A stretch of DNA of 32,715 nt, taken from contig JBFJJW010000009.1 in assembly GCA_041612095.1 (NCBI GenBank), positions 1 through 32,715 of the forward strand, read 5' to 3'. The DNA is from Solimonas sp041612095. Its GTDB lineage: Bacteria; Pseudomonadota; Gammaproteobacteria; Nevskiales; Nevskiaceae. Below are positions 8,240 to 15,973 of this stretch, one piece after another; positions within the stretch are counted from its first letter, which is position 1, and each line of letters begins with the position of its first letter. The translations under genes and the position numbers were made by a program. The notes beneath the pieces were generated by a model. The model saw only the letters and a program-made list of their open reading frames with translations. It was not told where the DNA came from and made no database searches.

Positions 8240-8272
8240 GCAGATGACGCTGTGATGGCGATATGGTGACAG
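8240..8272 (-). promoter_or_regulatory. Possible Pho-box-like array upstream of olsB
   Basis: Read on the minus strand, three consecutive 11-base units begin CTGTCAC, TCGCCAT and GCGTCAT. The PhoB consensus unit is CTGTCAT plus four A/T-rich bases with the same 11-base period. The units match the heptamer at 6, 4 and 5 of 7 positions. The spacer bases are not especially A/T-rich, and the nearest -10-like sequence (8217-8222) is about one helical turn further away than in standard Pho promoters. It lies between olsB and the divergent lipoprotein and could affect either. This is a candidate only. Confidence 0.3.
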
Positions 8273-8291
8273 GCGCCGGGAATCGGGGGTG

Positions 8292-8321
8292 TTGTCGGCG
8301 AAAACGTGCGCCGCTTATGCT
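8292..8321 (+). promoter_or_regulatory. Candidate sigma-70 promoter of the small lipoprotein
   Basis: TTGTCG (8292-8297), an 18-base spacer and TATGCT (8316-8321) form a plausible promoter with four of six matches in each hexamer. Transcription would start near 8328, which is downstream of the alternative in-frame start at 8263 and upstream of the ATG at 8347. Confidence 0.45.
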
Positions 8322-8346
8322 GAACGCGTTCCTAAAAGGGGGGAGT

Positions 8347-8745
8347 ATGCGTACACAGGGTGGGATAGTGCGTAGCGCCGGCCTGCGGGCCGCGGTGTTG
8401 CTAGTGGGCGTGTGCTTGATATTGGGTCAGGTCGCCTGCACGACGACGCGCGTGCTGACCGTGTCCGGGTCTGCGCCCGCCGAGTTGCGGCCGGGCCAGA
8501 CAGTGACCCTCCATCTGGCGGACGGAACCGCGCCAGAAGTCGAGATCAGAGGCCTGGGGGAAACGGGACTGACGACGCAGGAAGGGCGGCGCATCGCCTG
8601 GACTCAGATCGAACGTATAGAGCAGCGCAAGGTCAGCGCCGCGCGCACGGCGGGTGCGGTAACCGCCGTAGTGGTGGTAGCGATGGTGGCGGTCGCAGCC
8701 GCGTTTGCGCATGCGATGGAGGGCGCGTTCGACAACGACCGGTGA
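8347..8745 (+). CDS. Small predicted lipoprotein with C-terminal hydrophobic helix, function unknown
   Basis: A 132-residue protein with a lipoprotein-like signal (residues 1-30) ending in LGQVAC, lipidation Cys at C31. The lipobox is imperfect: Gln stands at -3 where Leu, Val or Ile is usual. The mature part holds a small beta-rich domain (RPGQTVTLHLADGTAPEVEIRGLGETGL), ends in a hydrophobic segment TAGAVTAVVVVAMVAVAAAF and then a short polar tail. I chose the ATG at 8347 because a purine-rich AAGGGGGGAG lies just before it and a promoter is placed for it; the frame is open back to 8263. It converges on opgH with 17 bases between. I do not recognise the family. Confidence 0.72.
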   Translation: MRTQGGIVRSAGLRAAVLLVGVCLILGQVACTTTRVLTVSGSAPAELRPGQTVTLHLADGTAPEVEIRGLGETGLTTQEGRRIAWTQIERIEQRKVSAARTAGAVTAVVVVAMVAVAAAFAHAMEGAFDNDR

Positions 8746-8762
8746 GCACCGGATGACGCAGC

Positions 8763-11222
8763 TCAGTCAGGCAGCTTCCAGCCTGGATGTGGCTGCGTGG
8801 AAGTCCACAGCCGCAGATGGAGATGCGTGAGTGCACGAGGATCGGCCAGGAGGGTGTTGCGTTCACCTTCGCTGAGGTCGCCCGGCCCACGCGTGACCGC
8901 ATCCTCGGCCAGATGCAGGCGCTGCGCCTGCTGGCGGATCGAGGGGTTTGCACGGTGCCGGCCGGCGGCGCAGACCAGAGCGTTGACCCCGGGCTCTACC
9001 GCGGCATCGCGAAAATCCGGATAGTCCGGCGCGCGTCGCATGCCGGCGCGCAACCAGCGCAACTCGCGCGGGGTGAGGGATTCCTCGGGGATCAGGAATA
9101 GTCGAAGGTCGCGCGCTGCGCGGCCAAGCCGGACTCGCGAGCTCCATACCGACAGCGGAATGGCAATCACCAGCGCGCCGGCTACCGGCAATAGCCACGG
9201 CAGAAACCTCGGGTTGAGCCATGCGACCAGGCCCAGCCAGCACAGCCCCAGCACACTGCCCAGGCCGTGGCGACGCAGCGCCTCCGACCACGGCGTTTCG
9301 GCGTCATTGCGCGGCGGGGACTTCCACTGCACCGAGAAGCCCAGCAGGGCCCCCGCAACGTAGCGCGCGTGGAACAGCATGCGGATCGGAGCCAGCAGCG
9401 CGGAGAACAGCATTTCCAGGAACAGGCTGCTGAGCAGTCGCAGCGGACCTCCGTAGGCCTTGCTGGCCTGGGTCTGCAGCAACAGCAACGCCACCGATAG
9501 CAGCTTGGGCAGGAACAGCAGCGTCATGGTGCCCGCGAACAGCTGCATCGCCCATTCCGGGTGCCACTGTGGCCAGTGTGGGAACAGCTGATTGGGCTCG
9601 GTGAAGTATTGCGGTTCGCTGAGCACGAATACCGCGAGCAGCGCCGTGGACAGCACCAGGAACAGGAACCACAGCGGCGCCGAGAGGTAGGCCATGACCC
9701 CGGTCATGAACACGGCGCGATGTGCGGGATGCAGCCCGCGCGTAAAGAACAGCCGGAAGTTCTGAAGATTGCCCTGACACCAGCGCTGATCGCGCTTCAG
9801 CTCGTCAAGCAGTGTCGGCGGCATTTCCTCGTAGGAGCCGGGCAGGTCGTAGGCGATCCAGACCGCCCAGCCGGCGCGCCGCATCAACGCGGCTTCGACA
9901 AAGTCATGGCTGAGGATCGGGCCCGACAGCGCGCCCTTGCCCGGCAGGCTGCTGAGCGCGCAGTGCTGCATGAACGGGGCCACGCGAAGGATGGCGTTGT
10001 GGCCCCAGTAGTGTGATTCGCCAAGCTGCCAGAAATGCAGGCCAGAGGTGAACAGCGGACCGTAGACGCGTGTGGCGAACTGCTGAACACGCGCGTACAG
10101 CGTGTCGCGCCCGGCCGCACGGGGTGCGGTCTGGATGATGCCGGTGCCGGGGTTGGCCTCCATCAGCTGCACCAGGCGCTTGAGGCAGGCGCCGGACATC
10201 ACGCTATCGGCGTCGAGGATCACCATGTAGCGATAGCGGCTGCCCCAGCGGCGGCACCAGTCGGCGATGTTTCCCGATTTGCGGCGTATGCGATGCGTGC
10301 GGCGCCGGTAGTGGATGTGGCCGAAGCCGTCGACCTCGCGGCACAGGCGCAGCCAGGCGTCCAGTTCTGCTACGCGCGCATCCGCCTGGCTGGAGTCGCT
10401 GAGGATGTAGAGATCGAAGTGTGGTCGCGCGCCGCTGCGTGACAGCGAATCCCAGGTCGCACGGACGCCCGCGAACACCCGGGTCACGTCCTCGTTGCAG
10501 ATCGGAACCAGAATGGCGGTGCGCGCCGAGGCCTCGATCTCGGGATCGCCCGTGACCGTGGCCGAGATGGCGTGACGATCACGCCGAGACAGCAGCAGTC
10601 CGAAGCCGAGCAGCGCGGTCCAGAATCCGGCGGAGATCCACGCGAACAGCACGGCGTAGATCACCAGTATCGCGACCTCCAGCAGGTGCCGCCCCTGGTA
10701 GGGCAGCACCGCGATCATCAGATAGGTGGCGGCGTAGGTCTGCGCGAGTACCAGGCCCAGCAGCAGCAGGCGGCGATAGCGGCCGGTGCGGCGCCAGGCC
10801 GAGGGGGTGCGCGGGCGCACGGCAGGTTCGCCTTGCGAGCGCATCTGCACGCGGTGGCCAAACATGCGCTCGCGCACCCCGCGCCAAAGGCGCTTGAAGG
10901 GGTTGTGGTCCCAGGGTTCTGCCAGCATCGAGGCCCGCTGCAGCGGCGGCGTCGTCAGCAGCTGTACGCCGCCGTCGGCGCTGGAGCGCAGCAGTTGCGT
11001 CATCGCCGCGTCGCCTTTGCGGGGCGTGCCTAGATAGGCGCGCAGACGCGCCTCGCCGGCGGCCAAGGTGGCCGCATCTCCCGGCAGGCTTGCGTCACGA
11101 TCCGCGAGGCGGCTTTGCAGCGCAGGGAAGTCGGCAGGCGCTTCGCGCGACAGCTGCTCGCGCAGCGCGGAACTCGCGCCCAGCCGGGCGAGATAGCTCT
11201 GGATACGTGTGCCTGTGGTCAC
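8763..11222 (-). CDS. opgH: Osmoregulated periplasmic glucan glucosyltransferase H
   Basis: Inner-membrane GT2 enzyme that polymerises UDP-glucose into the beta-glucan backbone and moves it to the periplasm. Counting from the GTG at 11220-11222 (819 residues), there is a cytoplasmic N-terminal part, two membrane helices at about 150-172 and 182-210, and a GT2 domain. That domain has SDSS at 275-278, DADS at 337-340, HD at 439-440 and QRW at 479-481, matching the D, DxD, catalytic Asp and Q/RxxRW signatures. Several C-terminal membrane helices follow. The frame stays open to 11294, but that extension overlaps opgG and is unlike the family. The start lies 13 bases after the opgG stop; no Shine-Dalgarno is visible, so translational coupling is likely and the exact start is uncertain. 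Confidence 0.95.
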   Translation of the reverse strand: MTTGTRIQSYLARLGASSALREQLSREAPADFPALQSRLADRDASLPGDAATLAAGEARLRAYLGTPRKGDAAMTQLLRSSADGGVQLLTTPPLQRASMLAEPWDHNPFKRLWRGVRERMFGHRVQMRSQGEPAVRPRTPSAWRRTGRYRRLLLLGLVLAQTYAATYLMIAVLPYQGRHLLEVAILVIYAVLFAWISAGFWTALLGFGLLLSRRDRHAISATVTGDPEIEASARTAILVPICNEDVTRVFAGVRATWDSLSRSGARPHFDLYILSDSSQADARVAELDAWLRLCREVDGFGHIHYRRRTHRIRRKSGNIADWCRRWGSRYRYMVILDADSVMSGACLKRLVQLMEANPGTGIIQTAPRAAGRDTLYARVQQFATRVYGPLFTSGLHFWQLGESHYWGHNAILRVAPFMQHCALSSLPGKGALSGPILSHDFVEAALMRRAGWAVWIAYDLPGSYEEMPPTLLDELKRDQRWCQGNLQNFRLFFTRGLHPAHRAVFMTGVMAYLSAPLWFLFLVLSTALLAVFVLSEPQYFTEPNQLFPHWPQWHPEWAMQLFAGTMTLLFLPKLLSVALLLLQTQASKAYGGPLRLLSSLFLEMLFSALLAPIRMLFHARYVAGALLGFSVQWKSPPRNDAETPWSEALRRHGLGSVLGLCWLGLVAWLNPRFLPWLLPVAGALVIAIPLSVWSSRVRLGRAARDLRLFLIPEESLTPRELRWLRAGMRRAPDYPDFRDAAVEPGVNALVCAAGRHRANPSIRQQAQRLHLAEDAVTRGPGDLSEGERNTLLADPRALTHLHLRLWTSTQPHPGWKLPD

Positions 11223-11235
11223 GGGGGTCCGGGGG

Positions 11236-12801
11236 CTAGCGCGCGTCCGGCGGCAGCACGTACGCCCAGGTTTCGGAGACGTTCTCATCGCCATTGCGCA
11301 GCACGGCGCGCATTTCCACCGGCTTGCTGTCGTCCAGCCGGCGGATACGCAGGCTCACCCGCCAGCCGCCGGTCACCACGTTGCGCAGCGTCTGGCGCTC
11401 CAGCAGCTCCGCGTTGTCGCCGACCCAGACGCCGGCAACCAGGCGCGTGTCGGGAAGCAGCCGCTCCAGCGCCGCGCCCTCAAAGTCGATATGGAAGCGG
11501 GTGCCGCCATCGGCGCTGCGATTGCCGCCATTGCCGCGACGGGTTTGCACGACATGGGCCAGAGGCGGCTCGGTGGGAAACTTCATCTCCCAGCGCAGAC
11601 CGTACTCGAAATCCAGCGTACTCCCGGCCGTCGGCGCCTGCTCCGGCACCCAGTAGGCGACGATGTTGTCGTTGGTCTCGTCAGGTGTCGGGATCTGCAC
11701 CAGCTCGATGCGTCCGCGCCCCCAGTCACCGCGCGGTTCCACCCAGGCGCTGGGTCGCAGGTCGTAGCGCGCCTCCAGATCCTCATAGCGGCCGAAGTCG
11801 CGGTCGCGCTGCATCAGCCCGAAGCCGCGGGGATTGTTGGCGCCGAAGGAGGTGATCAGCAGGCGGCGTGGATTCACCAGCGGCCGCCAGATCCATTCGG
11901 GGTCGGTATGCAACGACAGGCCGTCGGAGTCATGCACCTCCGGGCGATAGTCCTCCTTGCCTGCCGGCTGATTCTCGCCGAAGAAATACATGCTGGTCAG
12001 CGGCGCCACACCGAGCTTCTTGACGCCATCACGGAAATACAGGCGCAGCTTGACTTCGGTGGTCGTACTGTCGCCGGGGGTCAGTCGAATGCGGTAGGCA
12101 CCGGATACCCGACGTGAATCCAGCAAGGCGTATATGGTCAGCTGCTGATCTTCGGGCCGTGGCCATTCCAGCCAGAATTCGGTGAACGCCGGGAACTCCT
12201 CGCCCCCCAGCTCCCCGGTGTCCAGCGCCAGTCCGCGGGCGGATAGCCCGTACTGCTGGCCGCGTCCCACGGCGCGAAAGTAGCTGGCGCCCAGAAACAC
12301 CAGCAGTTCATCCTTGTAATCCGGCCGGTTCAGCGGGTAGTGCACGCGCAGCCCGGCATAGCCGACATCCCTGAGCTTGTCGGGGTCCAGATCGTTGCTG
12401 CCGTAATCAAACTGCTCGGGTTTGAAGGACAGCTGGCGCACGCCATCGGCCGTGATCAGATTGGTTCTGACGATCTGGTTGAAGTACTGGCCGGGGTGAA
12501 AGAACTGGACCTCGAACGGCAGGCGGGAGCTGCGCCACAGGGCCTGTTCGGGCCTGAAGCGGATGTCGCGGTACTGGTCGTAGTTCAGATCTGCCAGCAC
12601 TTTGGGCAGTGCGGGGGCGGCGCGCTCGTAGGGCTTGGCCGCCAGTTGCTGCGCGCGCCGGGCGACATCCTCGAAGTCGAAGGCCAGCGCCGGTGTCGCG
12701 ATGCACAGCGCGAGCATGCCGACCGCCGCGCGCAGCTGCCAGGTGCGGGGTTGCCGCAATGGTCGATCGACCATGAGTTCGTGTGGGCACTGGCGTGACA
12801 T
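11236..12801 (-). CDS. opgG: Osmoregulated periplasmic glucan biosynthesis protein G
   Basis: Periplasmic protein that acts on the glucan made by OpgH, with the beta-sandwich and Ig-like arrangement of the MdoG family. The signal peptide covers residues 1-40, ending CIATPALA before FDFEDVARRA. Family hallmarks include YRDIRFRPEQALW, FHPGQYFNQIV, FGANNPRGFGLMQRDRDF and the EPRGDWGRGRIELVQIPTPDETNDN stretch. The N-region has RQPRTW and no twin-arginine motif, which favours OpgG over the Tat-exported OpgD. The 521-residue length is normal. A second ATG nine codons in (12772-12774) is a possible start. It lies between the propeller gene, whose stop is 3 bases upstream, and opgH downstream, forming a tight operon. 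Confidence 0.94.
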   Translation of the reverse strand: MSRQCPHELMVDRPLRQPRTWQLRAAVGMLALCIATPALAFDFEDVARRAQQLAAKPYERAAPALPKVLADLNYDQYRDIRFRPEQALWRSSRLPFEVQFFHPGQYFNQIVRTNLITADGVRQLSFKPEQFDYGSNDLDPDKLRDVGYAGLRVHYPLNRPDYKDELLVFLGASYFRAVGRGQQYGLSARGLALDTGELGGEEFPAFTEFWLEWPRPEDQQLTIYALLDSRRVSGAYRIRLTPGDSTTTEVKLRLYFRDGVKKLGVAPLTSMYFFGENQPAGKEDYRPEVHDSDGLSLHTDPEWIWRPLVNPRRLLITSFGANNPRGFGLMQRDRDFGRYEDLEARYDLRPSAWVEPRGDWGRGRIELVQIPTPDETNDNIVAYWVPEQAPTAGSTLDFEYGLRWEMKFPTEPPLAHVVQTRRGNGGNRSADGGTRFHIDFEGAALERLLPDTRLVAGVWVGDNAELLERQTLRNVVTGGWRVSLRIRRLDDSKPVEMRAVLRNGDENVSETWAYVLPPDAR

Positions 12802-12804
12802 GGC

Positions 12805-13950
12805 CTAGTGCCCCGGCGTGCCGACGGCTCCGGGCCGCAGGCGCAGGATCTGATAGGGCGCATGCCGGAGAACCGAGGAGGGCGGCAGGCCGATGACCTG
12901 ATGCAGCGCCGAGCAGCTTACGTACAGCCAGCCGTCGGGTCCGAAGCTGAAGCCATCGGGCCAGCGCAGCAGCGGGCTCTGCACCAGGGTTTCGAGGCTG
13001 CGATCGGCGCGCAGGGTGATGATCGCGGAATGCTCGGGAGCGGAAATGTAGATCGTGCCGTCACGGTCCATGGTCAGACCGTCAGACATGGTTTTAGGCG
13101 CATAGGTTTCGACCCGCCCGGCGAGGGTGGCAGCGTCCAGCTGCGAATCGCGCAAGTCCGCGGTACGTATGCGATACAGGTTGAGGCTGGTCACAGGCGC
13201 GTAGTACAGCCACTCGCCCGCGTTATCGAGCACGATGGAATCAACCCCGGGTCGGATCGCAACCAGGCCAAAGGCCTGCATGCGACGCCCCTCGACGACG
13301 GGCGTGTAGTACTCCGCCGTGACTGAAGGATGGCGTTCCAGCAGTCGCCGGGCCCGCTGCTGCAGTACGTCGTAGACGATCAATGCCGGCGTCTTGCCGA
13401 AGAAGCTGGCTTCGGCGATATAGATCCAGCGACCGTCCGCAGAAACCTGAAAATCATTCAGGTGCGAGCCGAGGCCGGCAACCTCGCGCGGAAACTGATA
13501 TTCATGCACGACCTCGCCGCTGTTCAGGTCGAATGCCAGCAGCCGACCGGGGTGCACGCCATGAAAGCCGTTGTCCAGGGTCCACAGCCGGCCTTGCTGA
13601 TCGATGCGCAGCGACAGCACGTCGCGGAAATGGCGCGGTTCGGAAACTCCGGTCTGAAAGTCCAGATTCGGCCAGGCCTGTGCCTGGCCGTTGACGATCT
13701 CGACCACCTTCCAATCGGGCCGCGCCTCAGGATGCAGGCTCGCAAATACCCGGCCGTCGGCGCTGACCGCGATGTTCCCGGGTGGGGACGGCAGGTCGGC
13801 AACCACCTCCAGCACCGATGCGTCGAGGCGTGGTGGGGCCGGCAGCCGATCGGGAAAGTCGGCGCCGCCGCCATAGCGCAGACGCAGCACTGCCGCAGCA
13901 ACCGCGATCAGTACGGCGAGGAATAGCAGGGTACGCAACAGCCAGCGCAT
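12805..13950 (-). CDS. Membrane-anchored MRJP/yellow-like beta-propeller protein
   Basis: A 381-residue protein with an uncleaved-looking N-terminal hydrophobic anchor (about residues 4-22), followed by a periplasmic domain of about 350 residues. Repeated blade-like motifs are visible: GNIAVSADGRVFASLH, LSLRIDQQGRLWTLDNG, LNDFQVSADGRWIYIAEAS, MSDGLTMDRDGTIYISAP and RWPDGFSFGPDGWLYVS. This pattern resembles the Major Royal Jelly Protein/yellow and SMP-30 gluconolactonase propellers. The activity of bacterial members is mostly unknown; lactone hydrolysis or sugar binding are guesses. Its stop is 3 bases from the opgG start, so it belongs to the opg transcript, and rnt lies 12 bases upstream. 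The operon position suggests a role in glucan handling (inference). Confidence 0.75.
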   Translation of the reverse strand: MRWLLRTLLFLAVLIAVAAAVLRLRYGGGADFPDRLPAPPRLDASVLEVVADLPSPPGNIAVSADGRVFASLHPEARPDWKVVEIVNGQAQAWPNLDFQTGVSEPRHFRDVLSLRIDQQGRLWTLDNGFHGVHPGRLLAFDLNSGEVVHEYQFPREVAGLGSHLNDFQVSADGRWIYIAEASFFGKTPALIVYDVLQQRARRLLERHPSVTAEYYTPVVEGRRMQAFGLVAIRPGVDSIVLDNAGEWLYYAPVTSLNLYRIRTADLRDSQLDAATLAGRVETYAPKTMSDGLTMDRDGTIYISAPEHSAIITLRADRSLETLVQSPLLRWPDGFSFGPDGWLYVSCSALHQVIGLPPSSVLRHAPYQILRLRPGAVGTPGH

Positions 13951-13962
13951 CGGTCCGCGCTC

Positions 13963-14628
13963 CTAGATCTGGGGCTCTGAGGTGGCCGCAGCACCCGCGC
14001 TGTGGAAATCCGCAAACAGCGGGCGCATGCGGTTGATCAGCAAACAGTACAGGTCGGCGGTCTTCTCGGCATCGTAGATCGCAGAGTGCGCGGAGTCGGC
14101 GTCGAAGCCCAGCCCGGTCACCTGCAGGGCCCGCGCCAGCACGGTCTGCCCGAGCGCGGCGCCCGCGAGGGTGGCGGTATCAAACACGCTGAACGGGTGA
14201 AACGGGCAGCGCTTGTAACTGGTGCGCGCAACCGCGGCATTGACGAAGCCCAGGTCGAAGTGGGCGTTGTGCCCGACCAGCACCGCCCGCGTGCAGCCGT
14301 TCTCGGAGACGGCGCGGCGTATCGGCCGGAACACGTGGTCGAGTGCATCCTTTTCATCCATCGCCAGCCGCAAGGGGTTGTCGATCTTGATGCCGTTGAC
14401 CTCGAGCGCCGCCTTCTCGATGTTGGCCCCGGCAAACGGCGTGACATGCGCAAACACGGTTTCGCGACGGACCAGCTGTCCCTGTTCGTCGAGTCCGAGG
14501 ATCACCGCCGCAATCTCCAGCAGCGCATCGGTCTGCGCGTTGAAGCCACCGGTCTCGACGTCCACGACCACGGGCAGGAAGCCGCGGAAACGGGAACCGA
14601 CCTTGGTTTTCGGGGCAGACTGTTCCAT
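13963..14628 (-). CDS. rnt: Ribonuclease T
   Basis: DEDDh 3'-5' exoribonuclease that removes the last nucleotides from tRNA, 5S and 23S rRNA precursors and turns over tRNA CCA ends. Catalytic residues are in place: VVDVETGGF (D23, E25), NAHFDLGF (D125), and HSAIYDAEKTADL (H181, D186). The 221-residue length is normal for the family. I chose the ATG at 14626-14628 (MEQSAPKTK); the frame is open a further 40 codons but would run across the argG promoter and start. It is divergent from argG. It ends 12 bases before the propeller gene, so it may be the first gene of an rnt-propeller-opgG-opgH transcript. Confidence 0.93.
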   Translation of the reverse strand: MEQSAPKTKVGSRFRGFLPVVVDVETGGFNAQTDALLEIAAVILGLDEQGQLVRRETVFAHVTPFAGANIEKAALEVNGIKIDNPLRLAMDEKDALDHVFRPIRRAVSENGCTRAVLVGHNAHFDLGFVNAAVARTSYKRCPFHPFSVFDTATLAGAALGQTVLARALQVTGLGFDADSAHSAIYDAEKTADLYCLLINRMRPLFADFHSAGAAATSEPQI

Positions 14629-14684
14629 ATAGGGGATTGGACGCGGGGCGCCATAGGATACCCGGATTTGCCCGGCGGCCCGGC

Positions 14685-14690
14685 TATAAT
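14685..14690 (+). promoter_or_regulatory. -10 element TATAAT of argG
   Basis: A perfect TATAAT preceded by GGC lies 38 bases before the argG ATG, giving a leader of about 30 bases. The -35 region (about 14662-14667, CCGGAT) is poor. On the other strand TATCCT (14655-14660) is a weak -10 candidate for rnt. No ARG box was recognised. Confidence 0.5.
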
Positions 14691-14728
14691 TCGCGGCCCC
14701 GTATCCGCTCGACCACAGAATCCGCACC

Positions 14729-15943
14729 ATGAGTCGTAAACCTCGCAAGATCGCGCTCGCCTATTCCGGCGGCCTCGATACCTCCGTGATCCTCAAATGG
14801 CTGCAGGACGTCTACCAGGCCGAGGTCGTGACCTTCACCGCTGACATCGGTCAGGGCGAGGAGCTGGACCACGTTCGCCCGAAGGCGCAGCAGTTCGGCG
14901 TGCGCGAGATTTTCATCGACGATCTGCGCGAGGAGTTCGTCCGCGATTTCGTGTTTCCGATGTTCCGCGCCAACGCGGTCTATGAAGGCGAGTACCTGCT
15001 GGGCACCTCGATCGCACGGCCGCTGATTGCCAAGCGCCTGGTCGAGATTGCACGCCAGACCGGTTGCGACAGCATTTCCCATGGCGCCACCGGCAAGGGA
15101 AACGATCAGGTGCGCTTTGAGCTGGGTGCCTATGCGCTGTGGCCCGAGGCCAAGGTCGTGGCGCCGTGGCGCGAATGGGATCTGAACTCGCGCGAGAAGC
15201 TGCTCGCGTATGCCGCCCAGCACAATATTCCGATCACCAAGAAGAAGGACGGCGGTTCGCCGTATTCCATGGACGCCAACGCGCTGCACATCTCCTACGA
15301 GGGCGGCGGCCTGGAGGATCCCTGGTGGTCGCCGTCAGACGACATCTGGCGCTGGACCAGAAACCCGGAAGATGCGCCGAACGCGGCGCAGGTGATCACG
15401 ATCGAGTTCGAGAAGGGCGACGCAGTGGCGATCGACGGCCAGCGCGGAACCCCGTTCGCGATCCTGGATCGCCTGAACAAGCTGGGCGGAGAGCACGGGA
15501 TTGGTCGTCTCGACATTGTCGAGAACCGCTATGTCGGCATGAAGAGCCGGGGCTGCTACGAGACCCCGGGAGGTACGATACTGCTGAAGGCTCACCGTGC
15601 GATCGAATCGCTGTGCCTGGACCGCGAGCAGGCCCATCTGAAGGATGAGGTCATGCCCAAGTACGCCAGCCTGATCTACAACGGTTACTGGTGGAGCCCG
15701 GAACGACGCGCCTTGCAGGCGCTGATCGACGACACCCAGCTGAGGGTCAACGGCGAAGTGCGGCTCAAGCTCTACAAGGGCAATGTCTACAACCTCGGCC
15801 GGCGTTCCTCGGACTCGTTGTTCGACGCCAATCTGTCGACGTTTGAAGACGACCGTGGCGCTTACAACCAGAAGGATGCGGAAGGCTTCATTCGCCTCAA
15901 CGGCCTGCGGCTGCGCACCGGCGCCAAGCGCGATCAACGCTAG
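14729..15943 (+). CDS. argG: Argininosuccinate synthase
   Basis: Condenses citrulline and aspartate with ATP to argininosuccinate, the next-to-last step of arginine synthesis, in the cytoplasm. The N-terminal ATP-pyrophosphatase motif AYSGGLDTSV is at residues 10-19. The aspartate/citrulline region contains TSIARPLIAKRLVEIA and SHGATGKGNDQVRFE, and the C-terminal part shows the SPYSMDANALHISYEGG stretch and DIVENRYVGMKSRG. The 404-residue length is that of the common bacterial type. The ATG at 14729 gives MSRKPRKIALAYSG, the expected start. argH and other arg genes are not adjacent, so it appears to be a stand-alone gene. Confidence 0.98.
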   Translation: MSRKPRKIALAYSGGLDTSVILKWLQDVYQAEVVTFTADIGQGEELDHVRPKAQQFGVREIFIDDLREEFVRDFVFPMFRANAVYEGEYLLGTSIARPLIAKRLVEIARQTGCDSISHGATGKGNDQVRFELGAYALWPEAKVVAPWREWDLNSREKLLAYAAQHNIPITKKKDGGSPYSMDANALHISYEGGGLEDPWWSPSDDIWRWTRNPEDAPNAAQVITIEFEKGDAVAIDGQRGTPFAILDRLNKLGGEHGIGRLDIVENRYVGMKSRGCYETPGGTILLKAHRAIESLCLDREQAHLKDEVMPKYASLIYNGYWWSPERRALQALIDDTQLRVNGEVRLKLYKGNVYNLGRRSSDSLFDANLSTFEDDRGAYNQKDAEGFIRLNGLRLRTGAKRDQR

Positions 15944-15973
15944 GCTTGGCAGGCGGACCGCGGGCGCGATCCG

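Noticed and set aside
8739..8752. Small inverted repeat CCGGT-GAGC-ACCGG at the lipoprotein/opgH junction
   Set aside because: A 5-base stem without a T-run is too weak to call a terminator in DNA this GC-rich.
14629..14748. 40-codon N-terminal extension of rnt
   Set aside because: It would cover the argG promoter and the first codons of argG. The ATG at 14628 gives the family N-terminus.
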